Of a stretch of 35,987 nt of DNA, positions 11,216-20,900 are shown in pieces. Source of the stretch: Symbiodinium natans (Eukaryota > Sar > Dinophyceae > Suessiales > Symbiodiniaceae); the NCBI GenBank assembly GCA_905221605.1, contig CAJNDS010001081.1, forward strand, positions 1-35,987, read 5' to 3'. The notes under the pieces are model-generated. The model was not told where the DNA came from. It searched no databases and worked only from the letters and a program-made list of their open reading frames with translations. The number at the start of each line of letters is the position of its first letter. Within the stretch, counting starts at the first letter, position 1. Position numbers and translations under genes: made by a program.

Positions 11216-13781
11216 ACCCGATTGGTGAAAGACCAATGTGTACCTTGACGTTCTGCCTGAAGGCGCGAAGTGCTTCTTAGACGGTCAGCGACCATTGATT
11301 CGTATGGCAGGCATGCCCCAGCTTCGGCGCTCCGGTTGACACAGGTCCTCGCCAGAAGCAGAAGAACACCTCTTGCGTCCTTCACCCTTTAGGGGACGAC
11401 CGGTAGTATAATACTGACATTGGCGTGCGGTGATTGGGTGGCGGGTTTCCTGCACCTGTCCTTTAATAACTTTGTAAATTGCCAAAGGGTGAATCCAGTC
11501 CTGATAAAGGGGTTTCCGCAGGGTTTCCGTTCATGTTTGTTAAGCTTCTGGAGGGTTTCCCTGGGTTTCCCTACAGTTTCGCGAGGGTTTCCGCGGGGTT
11601 TCTGGGGGTTTCCGTGGGTTTCCTTAGATTTCGTGCATGTGTTAAAACCTATTGGATGGTTTTGGTAGGTTCCTCAAGGGTTTCGTGAGGGTTTCCGTGG
11701 GATTTCGTGCAGTTTTTGAACTTTCCGGAGGTTTTCCTTGAATTTCTCTAAAGTTTTGTGAGGGTTTCCGCGGATGTCCGTGGGTTTTGTCAAGTTTTGC
11801 CTTGGTTTTTTAAAAGCTTTCAGATGGTTTCCCTGGGGTTTTCTAAGGTTTGCGGGGTTTCAGTGGGTTTTGTTAGATTTTGCGTAGGTTTTTGAAGCTC
11901 TCGGAAGGTTTTTCTAATGTCTTGTGAAGGTTACCGTGGGTTTTCCATGGTTTTTGACAGCTTTGAAGGGGTTTCCGTGGGTTTCTTAGGGCTGTGTGAG
12001 GGTTTCCGCGGGGTTTCTGTGGGTTTTCTTATATAGGTCGTGCGCAGGTCTTTAAAGCTTCCAGTGGAGCTTTGTGAGGGTTCCTGCAAAATCTCCGCGG
12101 GGTTTCGATTGGTTTTCTCATGCTTTGCGGCTTTGGAAAAAGATGTCAGAAGCTTCAGCGAGGGTTTCCATGAGCTTCCATGGCACCATGGATTTCCTCA
12201 GCGTTACTTCAAGCTTTGGAATTTGTCACATGATGCGGTCGGCGCTCGTCCAGATAGGCAAGATGCAAGCGGCGCAGTGTGTCGTGCGGCTTTGCAGCGC
12301 TGCCAGGTGAGGTTGTGGAGGTGGATGCTGATGGCACAGGGAGAATCAGAAGTGACCGCTGGGGCTAACCCAGCTGTATTTTTCCGCAGGAGTAGGTCCG
12401 AGTAGGTTTTCCATATGTGCTCCGGGTCTTTGCGCAGGAAATTGTTCCGAGGCCAGATTCTGGGTCCGCTTTTGTGTGCAAAAGTCACGTCCGCTTGTGC
12501 GTGGCCTCCCCGGTGCCCGTTTCTATTATGTTGATCACTTCCGCAAGAAAGCTGCCTGTGGAGGGTCGTTGTTCTTTAAAAAAAAATTCTCCACGCTAGG
12601 AGCTTGCCTGTGGGTCAGAGTTGCTGTAGCGTCGCAATCTGGGGAGCGCAGGGGCTCGAAAAATGCAGATTTAGCGACACCAAAATTGGGGCCGCCAGGC
12701 GGCCCCAATTTTGGGGTCGCAGTTCCAGCCTTTTCATGTATTTACACATTATAATAAGGGAAGCTGGGTGCATTTCGTGGCCCCATTTTTGGGGCCGCGA
12801 GACGGCCCCATTTTTGGGGTCGCAAGTTTGAGCCCTGGGCTCACGCAGCTGGGTCTCGTCAGCGTGCCTGCGCCTGCCCTTGTTCCAGGAACCTTGGGGA
12901 GCAGCGTGCAGAACATAAGCTTGGGGATCAGGGGCTTGTCCGAAGCAGCTGCTTGCTTTTGTAATGCTGCAGCAGAAAGGGAGCTGCAACTGTGGAGGCC
13001 ACTTTCATGCGGTTGTCTTTTAGCTTGTGTTTAGCAGCCCTAAATGTTGTTCCTTGTTTACAGGAGATTTCGGAGATTTGCGTTGTTTTGCGTTTGTTTG
13101 CTATTTTTGCAATGTACTTTTGCTTTTGTTTGCACGTAGACCTGTTTTGCTGGATTTTGTGCCGGATTGTTTTTTCAAGATGCCTTGAGATCTGCAAGAC
13201 TCTCAGAGACTTTTGCTAATTTTTGCGCCTACGGGCCATGTGTCTTCAACAGATTGCATCTGAGCCGCTGCTCGCTGAGCGCTCTCTTGCCTCAAGCAGC
13301 TCCTAGGCCACAGCTAGCGTACTTGCGCCATGTCTGCCACGTCGGAGCCTGATTTGTTGGCCGAAAAAAGTGCCCAGACATAGTCCGTAGGGTCCATGTT
13401 TGTGCTTCCAAGGTGTCGCAAGCCCTTCGCAACTCGCTCAGCGAAGTACTCAGTGGAGGAGGTTGCCGAGGTCTTCAAGGCCGATTTTTGGCGATGCGAG
13501 AGGCTTCACATTCGTTGCGGGGCGCAGGCGCGGCCGGCCGGTGCGCGGCCGGAGGTGTCCAAGCTCATCCGTGCGCTGCTTGGTGGCCTAGCTGTGTATG
13601 GTTGTAGCAACAGCCATGCGCGGGGTCAAAGCTTTGGGTGCAAGAAACCAGTCATGCCTTCAGTCAGGTCCTTGGGTTGAGTCTGACATGAACCCTGAGG
13701 CAGGAAGTCAGTCTTGTTCTATAGCAAGTTGTGACGTGGACGGTGAAGCCAGGCAGACGTAGACTGTATTCCTTTTTCTGA
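11216..13781 (+). repeat. Array A unit 5
   Basis: Full unit, 2566 bp, late-type. GT-rich block 11506-12172, palindromes 12674-12720 and 12779-12823, small ORF 13396-13680. Confidence 0.95.
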
Positions 13782-16348
13782 ACCCGATTGGTGAAAGACC
13801 AATGTGTACCTTGACGTTCTGCCTGAAGGCGCGAAGTGCTTCTTAGACGGTCAGCGACCATTGATTCGTATGGCAGGCATGCCCCAGCTTCGGCGCTCCG
13901 GTTGACAGAGGTCCTCGCCAGAAGCAGAAGAACACCTCTTGCGTCCTTCACCCTTTAGGGGACGACCGGTAGTATAATACTGACATTGGCGTGCGGTGAT
14001 TGGGTGGCGGGTTTCCTGCACCTGTCCTTTAATAACTTTGTAAATTGCCAAAGGGTGAATCCAGTCCTGATAAAGGGGTTTCCGCAGGGTTTCCGTTCAT
14101 GTTTGTTAAGCTTCTGGAGGGTTTCCCTGGGTTTCCCTACAGTTTCGCGAGGGTTTCCGCGGGGTTTCTGGGGGTTTCCGTGGGTTTCCTTAGATTTCGT
14201 GCATGTGTTAAAACCTATTGGATGGTTTTGGTAGGTTCCTCAAGGGTTTCGTGAGGGTTTCCGTGGGATTTCGTGCAGTTTTTGAACTTTCCGGAGGTTT
14301 TCCTTGAATTTCTCTAAAGTTTTGTGAGGGTTTCCGCGGATGTCCGTGGGTTTTGTCAAGTTTTGCCTTGGTTTTTTAAAAGCTTTCAGATGGTTTCCCT
14401 GGGGTTTTCTAAGGTTTGCGGGGTTTCAGTGGGTTTTGTTAGATTTTGCGTAGGTTTTTGAAGCTCTCGGAAGGTTTTTCTAATGTCTTGTGAAGGTTAC
14501 CGTGGGTTTTCCATGGTTTTTGACAGCTTTGAAGGGGTTTCCGTGGGTTTCTTAGGGCTGTGTGAGGGTTTCCGCGGGGTTTCTGTGGGTTTTCTTATAT
14601 AGGTCGTGCGCAGGTCTTTAAAGCTTCCAGTGGAGCTTTGTGAGGGTTCCTGCAAAATCTCCGCGGGGTTTCGATTGGTTTTCTCATGCTTTGCGGCTTT
14701 GGAAAAAGATGTCAGAAGCTTCAGCGAGGGTTTCCATGAGCTTCCATGGCACCATGGATTTCCTCAGCGTTACTTCAAGCTTTGGAATTGTCACATGATG
14801 CGGTCGGCGCTCGTCCAGATAGGCAAGATGCAAGCGGCGCAGTGTGTCGTGCGGCTTTGCAGCGCTGCCAGGTGAGGTTGTGGAGGTGGATGCTGATGGC
14901 ACAGGGAGAATCAGAAGTGACCGCTGGGGCTAACCCAGCTGTATTTTTCCGCAGGAGTAGGTCCGAGTAGGTTTTCCATATGTGCTCCGGGTCTTTGCGC
15001 AGGAAATTGTTCCGAGGCCAGATTCTGGGTCCGCTTTTGTGTGCAAAAGTCACGTCCGCTTGTGCGTGGCCTCCCCGGTGCCCGTTTCTATTATGTTGAT
15101 CACTTCCGCAAGAAAGCTGCCTGTGGAGGGTCGTTGTTCTTTAAAAAAAGAATTCTCCACGCTAGGAGCTTGCCTGTGGGTCAGAGTTGCTGTAGCGTCG
15201 CAATCTGGGGAGCGCAGGGGCTCGAAAAATGCAGATTTAGCGACACCAAAATTGGGGCCGCCAGGCGGCCCCAATTTTGGGGTCGCAGTTCCAGCCTTTT
15301 CATGTATTTACACATTATAATAAGGGAAGCTGGGTGCATTTCGTGGCCCCATTTTTGGGGCCGCGAGACGGCCCCATTTTTGGGGTCGCAAGTTTGAGCC
15401 CTGGGCTCACGCAGCTGGGTCTCGTCAGCGTGCCTGCGCCTGCCCTTGTTCCAGGAACCTTGGGGAGCAGCGTGCAGAACATAAGCTTGGGGATCAGGGG
15501 CTTGTCCGAAGCAGCTGCTTGCTTTTGTAATGCTGCAGCAGAAAGGGAGCTGCAACTGTGGAGGCCACTTTCATGCGGTTGTCTTTTAGCTTGTGTTTAG
15601 CAGCCCTAAATGTTGTTCCTTGTTTACAGGAGATTTCGGAGATTTGCGTTGTTTTGCGTTTGTTTGCTATTTTTGCAATGTACTTTTGCTTTTGTTTGCA
15701 CGTAGACCTGTTTTGCTGGATTTTGTGCCGGATTGTTTTTTCAAGATGCCTTGAGATCTGCAAGACTCTCAGAGACTTTTGCTAATTTTTGCGCCTACGG
15801 GCCATGTGTCTTCAACAGATTGCATCTGAGCCGCTGCTCGCTGAGCGCTCTTGCCTCAAGCAGCTCCTAGGCCACAGCTAGCGTACTTGCGCCATGTCTG
15901 CCACGTCGGAGCCTGATTTGTTGGCCGAAAAAAGTGCCCAGACATAGTCCGTAGGGTCCATGTTTGTGCTTCCAAGGTGTCGCAAGCCCTTCGCAACTCG
16001 CTCAGCGAAGTACTCAGTGGAGGAGGTTGCCGAGGTCTTCAAGGCCGATTTTTGGCGATGCGAGAGGCTTCACATTCGTTGCGGGGCGCAGGCGCGGCCG
16101 GCCGGTGCGCGGCCGGAGGTGTCCAAGCTCATCCGTGCGCTGCTTGGTGGCCTAGCTGCAGTGTATGGTTGTAGCAACAGCCATGCGCGGGGTCAAAGCT
16201 TTGGGTGCAAGAAACCAGTCATGCCTTCAGTCAGGTCCTTGGGTTGAGTCTGACATGAACCCTGAGGCAGGAAGTCAGTCTTGTTCTATAGCAAGTTGTG
16301 ACGTGGACGGTGAAGCCAGGCAGACGTAGACTGTATTCCTTTTTCTGA
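13782..16348 (+). repeat. Array A unit 6
   Basis: Full unit, 2567 bp, late-type. GT-rich block 14072-14740, palindromes 15240-15286 and 15344-15388, small ORF 15960-16247 with a 3-nt insertion (CTGCAGTG, about 16156-16163) that keeps its frame. It shares with unit 7 the shortened GGAATTGTCACATG (about 14786), showing that the two are sister copies. Confidence 0.95.
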
Positions 16349-17646
16349 ACCCGATTGGTGAAAGACCAATGTGTACCTTGACGTTCTGCCTGAAGGCGCG
16401 AAGTGCTTCTTAGACGGTCAGCGACCATTGATTCGTATGGCAGGCATGCCCCAGCTTCGGCGCTCCGGTTGACAGAGGTCCTCGCCAGAAGCAGAAGAAC
16501 ACCTCTTGCGTCCTTCACCCTTTAGGGGACGACCGGTAGTATAATACTGACATTGGCGTGCGGTGATTGGGTGGCGGGTTTCCTGCACCTGTCCTTTAAT
16601 AACTTTGTAAATTGCCAAAGGGTGAATCCAGTCCTGATAAAGGGGTTTCCGCAGGGTTTCCGTTCATGTTTGTTAAGCTTCTGGAGGGTTTCCCTGGGTT
16701 TCCCTACAGTTTCGCGAGGGTTTCCGCGGGGTTTCTGGGGGTTTCCGTGGGTTTCCTTAGATTTCGTGCATGTGTTAAAACCTATTGGATGGTTTTGGTA
16801 GGTTCCTCAAGGGTTTCGTGAGGGTTTCCGTGGGATTTCGTGCAGTTTTTGAACTTTCCGGAGGTTTTCCTTGAATTTCTCTAAAGTTTTGTGAGGGTTT
16901 CCGCGGATGTCCGTGGGTTTTGTCAAGTTTTGCCTTGGTTTTTTAAAAGCTTTCAGATGGTTTCCCTGGGGTTTTCTAAGGTTTGCGGGGTTTCAGTGGG
17001 TTTTGTTAGATTTTGCGTAGGTTTTTGAAGCTCTCGGAAGGTTTTTCTAATGTCTTGTGAAGGTTACCGTGGGTTTTCCATGGTTTTTGACAGCTTTGAA
17101 GGGGTTTCCGTGGGTTTCTTAGGGCTGTGTGAGGGTTTCCGCGGGGTTTCTGTGGGTTTTCTTATATAGGTCGTGCGCAGGTCTTTAAAGCTTCCAGTGG
17201 AGCTTTGTGAGGGTTCCTGCAAAATCTCCGCGGGGTTTCGATTGGTTTTCTCATGCTTTGCGGCTTTGGAAAAAGATGTCAGAAGCTTCAGCGAGGGTTT
17301 CCATGAGCTTCCATGGCACCATGGATTTCCTCAGCGTTACTTCAAGCTTTGGAATTGTCACATGATGCGGTCGGCGCTCGTCCAGATAGGCAAGATGCAA
17401 GCGGCGCAGTGTGTCGTGCGGCTTTGCAGCGCTGCCAGGTGAGGTTGTGGAGGTGGATGCTGATGGCACAGGGAGAATCAGAAGTGACCGCTGGGGCTAA
17501 CCCAGCTGTATTTTTCCGCAGGAGTAGGTCCGAGTAGGTTTTCCATATGTGCTCCGGGTCTTTGCGCAGGAAATTGTTCCGAGGCCAGATTCTGGGTCCG
17601 CTTTTGTGTGCAAAAGTCACGTCCGCTTGTGCGTGGCCTCCCCGGT
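16349..17646 (+). repeat. Array A unit 7, truncated at the retroelement
   Basis: Only the first 1298 bp of the unit are present. GT-rich block 16639-17307. The unit reads normally through CCTCCCCGGT (ending at 17646), where GCCCGTTTC is expected. The sequence instead continues AGAAGTGACTCAAG, the start of the retroelement region. Confidence 0.95.
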
Positions 17647-17957
17647 AGAAGTGACTCAAGCCAGTTTAGGTCTGCACAGAGCTCAGTAGAGCACCTAAGA
17701 GGTGCTGGGAACCTACCCACAGTGTTTAGGAGTAGAAGTTCCATCGCTGAGTGTTTTCACCTGAAGTACCTTTGTTTTCCCATGTCTGGCAGACAGTGTT
17801 TGAAGCTGGAGAGCCGTGCTCACATTGGCTCAAGACGAGCGGAGCTCGAGAAGCTGTGAACAGCGCAGTGAAAAGAGTCCGCACTTCGTGCTGTGAGGGT
17901 TCAGTGTAGTCTTGACCTGAGATCTCTTAGGCTCCGTAGCTGTGCCACGAGTTTTCA
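17647..17957 (+). repeat. Possible 5' LTR or LTR remnant
   Basis: This sequence lies between the array A junction and the candidate primer-binding site and ends in TTTTCA, three bases before TGGTAG, as expected for an LTR ending in CA. It does not begin with TG and has no visible second copy, so LTR status is inferred from position only. It contains the spliced-leader-like relict at 17813-17834. No TATA box or other promoter was recognised. Confidence 0.4.
17813..17834 (+). other. Degenerate dinoflagellate spliced-leader relict
   Basis: Ungapped alignment to the 22-nt dinoflagellate spliced leader gives 17 matches: the first five bases (NCCGT), CA in the middle, and TT plus GGCTCAAG at the end. 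The mismatches are clustered in the middle. Dinoflagellate genes re-inserted from trans-spliced mRNA are known to carry such relicts 5' of their coding region. The position here, about 150 bp before the first ATG of the polyprotein, fits that. Confidence 0.5.
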
Positions 17958-17960
17958 ACG

Positions 17961-17972
17961 TGGTAGCGGAGC
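17961..17972 (+). other. Candidate primer-binding site (initiator tRNA-Met type)
   Basis: TGGTAGCGGAGC begins with TGG, the complement of a CCA tail. It differs by one base from TGGTAGCAGAGC, the complement of the 3' end of a typical animal-type initiator tRNA-Met. Copia elements commonly prime from this tRNA. It lies 15 bp upstream of the polyprotein ATG and three bases after a TTTTCA end. Confidence 0.5.
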
Positions 17973-17986
17973 TTCGTGCTCCAAGC

Positions 17987-20900
17987 ATGGACACTGGTGA
18001 AGAACGTGTGCCTGGACGAGACTGTTCTCCAAGAGGCCGCAGTGCAAGCAGTCTGAGTTCCACAGGGCTTTCTGGTGCAAGGTCACCAAGTGCCCGTGGG
18101 AGAAGAGAACGTGGAAGGTCTTTGCCAGCGCGACCAGCTTCAGTTCCACGCGGAGTAGACCCAAGGCAGTGGACAGCTACGACTGGAGCAGGCCATCAGC
18201 CACCACACGTCGGGGCTGTGCCTTCGTTTGGACCTCAGTTCTACCAGATGGGAACACCCCCTCAGACGGCACCACAAGAACCCCTTCAAGTTCCGAATAT
18301 GCAGTTGCCCGTTGCACCTGGAGTAGCTCAACAGATGGAGTTCACGAGAGCAATGCTGCAAGCGCAGGACGAGCAGATCCGACAGCAGGCAGCTCAACTT
18401 CAACAGATGAGTGCCATGCTTACGCAAGCATTGCAGCTTGCAAGTGCGAATGCTGCCACTGCGCATATTGCAGCAGTTGCAGCTTCATCGTCGACGAGTC
18501 CTACACCTGGAGGAGACCCCTCAGCAGCACCTGCGAATGCATCGACTCCTGTGGACATGGAAGTAGACTCTGGTGTACGAAACAAGAGAGCAGAGGGTTA
18601 TATTCCACAGTTGCCTCAGCTGAACTATGCGTCCATGACGAGCAGACATGCTGAAATCCGAGTTTGGACAGCCTACAGAGACGAACTTACGAGTTGGCTT
18701 TGTTTGCTCGACGACCGCTACGCTACGGAATTGCAAGAAGCGATCAGTAGCAATGTGGAAGTCTTGCAAGTGAGGCTTGAAGCCGGGAAAGCAGCCCGGT
18801 CAACCAAACTTTGGTTTTTGCTTCGTCAGTCCATGAGCAAGTTCCAACGTGGGCAAGATTTGGTGCATCTCATCGAGGTGAAACAAATGGGAGCAAGTGC
18901 CGGATACGAACTCTGGCGCTCGTTGAACAACGAATTGTCAGTTCGCTCCAGAGTGGAGGGACAGGCCCTCCGCGAACAGGCGTTAGGCCTGGTGCCACCA
19001 AAGCATCTCAAGCGACCACTTGATGTCGCCAGGTGGTACACCACCGAGCTTCTCAAGTTCGAGGCGCAGGTGAAGCATCGCTTCCCGGAGTTGCTCATCG
19101 GAGAACAAGAGGGAGTCCTGTGCCTGATGAAGCACTTGGATTCTGAGACCAAGAGATATCTGCTCCTCCATCACTCAACAAAGAGCATGGGTGAGCTGAT
19201 GACTGGTTTGCAGTTTTACGACGAGCAGCTTCGTGTGATGGACTTCCAGAGAGAAGGAGCATCCGGGTATGCGAATGCCTTCAAGGGTGGCAGAGGCGGA
19301 AAGGGCGACAGAGACAAGAGCAACAAAGGCCCCAAGGGCAACAAAGGCAACAAAGGCGAGAAAGGAGAAAAGGGACAGAAGGGTGGCAAAGCGAAAGGAA
19401 AGGACAAGAAAGGTGACCAAGGCGGAAAAGGAGACAGAGCTCGGAGCAAGAGCAGAGAAGCGAAGAAGACAGATGTCTGCCGGAACTGCGGGAAGACTGG
19501 ACACTGGGCACGCGACTGCTGGGCACCTCCGAAGGACAAAGCCGCAGCGGCGACGAGCCAGGCCGTTACGATGCAGCCAGAGGCACCATCGTCTTCATCG
19601 TCCACATCGGCGAAAGCAGCAGCGCAGCCCACAACCAAAGGCAGTGGAAAAGCACAGTCATCAATCAAGACGTTTCTGGAAGGATATCACTTCGGTATGA
19701 TGCTCGCGAACCAGGTGGTTAGTTTTCCTTCAGATGATCGCGTTTACTGGTTGATTGACTCTGGTAGTTCGTTCCACATCATCACGAGAGAGACGCTTGA
19801 GAGCAACCACGTGAAGATCCTGAGTTGGTTAGAAGGACGCCCTAAGTCATATGCGGAGACTGCGACTGGAGATTCCGTTGAAATTGGCGGATCAACACAT
19901 GTTTTAGTGGAAGTTTGCTTTGAAACCACCACCCCAGCATCATCGAAGAGCAGTTCTGAGCATGAGGGTGACGCTGTGTACATGTGTAGGGCTAGGTTTG
20001 AAGCCGTCATTTCCGATCAGATCAAGCACAATTTGCTGAACATCAACTTGCTTTGTCAGAATGGAGGTTGGGAGCCAGCGATGTGCGACCAGCAGGGCGT
20101 AATTACCGTCCGAAAGCACGGCGTAACGCTGAGACCAACCATGTTTGCTTCAGTTAGTTGGCTTGCGTCAGTTCGGAATGACCATCCTTTAGCGCTGAAA
20201 CCGCAGGATTTGATCGCCAAAACGGAACAGTTTCGTCGAAGTCGGTCTCGCAAGTCGTCTTCGAGTCGTGATTTTCATCGTTCGACTTCGAATCGAGGTC
20301 ATCGCAGCTCTGCGAGAGTGTGTGTTGAGCCCGAAAACCCCGAATTGCTGGATGTTTCATGTCTTGATGAGGTAGTAGACTGCGAGTTTCAGACGAGCCA
20401 CGAACATGTTGACCTGGACCAAGGCGAAGCTAAGGACAGACTAAGGACAGTCGGTGACGTTTCCGGCTCTGCGAGGGATCAACTTCAATTTTTCAGTCAT
20501 GTGGATACGCCAGTTGTTCGTGAGCTTGATAGGGATGAGCGCTTGATTTTTAGTGAAGACAACAGCGTTATCTCACACAAGCAACAGGACAACAGCACCA
20601 CACCAGCAGTCGAGTGGCTTGTATTCGGAAATGACAGCAGCGTTATCTCACACAAGCAACAGGACAACAGCACCACACCAGCAGTCGAGCGGCTTGTATT
20701 TGAAAATGACAGCAGCGTTATCTCACACAAGCAACAGGACAACAGCACCACACCAGCAGTTGAGCGTCTTGTGCATGAGCATGGTAGGGAAACAGTTGTC
20801 TGTCGTGCTTGCTTGGAGGATTTCCCTGATGAGGTTGAGACTGGCAGCTTGGATTGCTCAAAGAGGCGAAGTTTTCCTAGAGCAGGACAGATAGGAGACC

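Larger units (their letters stand above)
1..17646 (+). repeat. Array A: tandem satellite of ~2.57-kb units
   Basis: Seven head-to-tail copies begin at 1, 2569, 5147, 8676, 11216, 13782 and 16349, each at the motif ACCCGATTGGTGAAAGACC. Unit lengths are 2568, 2578, 3529, 2540, 2566 and 2567 bp, then a truncated 1298 bp. Copies differ by scattered substitutions and short indels, so they have been homogenised recently. Diagnostic variants split them into an early type (units 1-2 and the 5' part of 3) and a late type (3' part of unit 3 and units 4-6). The array ends abruptly at 17646, where the retrotransposon begins. I found no rRNA, tRNA or convincing protein gene in the unit; satellite or non-coding tandem repeat is the safest reading. 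A tandemly repeated gene with many small exons is the alternative, since CAG/GTGAGG donors and TTTCCGCAG acceptors occur. Confidence 0.97.

Noticed and set aside
17933-17940. TCCGTAGC, matching the first eight bases of the dinoflagellate spliced leader
   Set aside because: An eight-base match is expected about once by chance in a window this size, and the rest of the leader does not follow.
17942-17986. Upstream extension of the polyprotein to 17942
   Set aside because: It would begin at GTG and run over the primer-binding site; the first ATG is at 17987.
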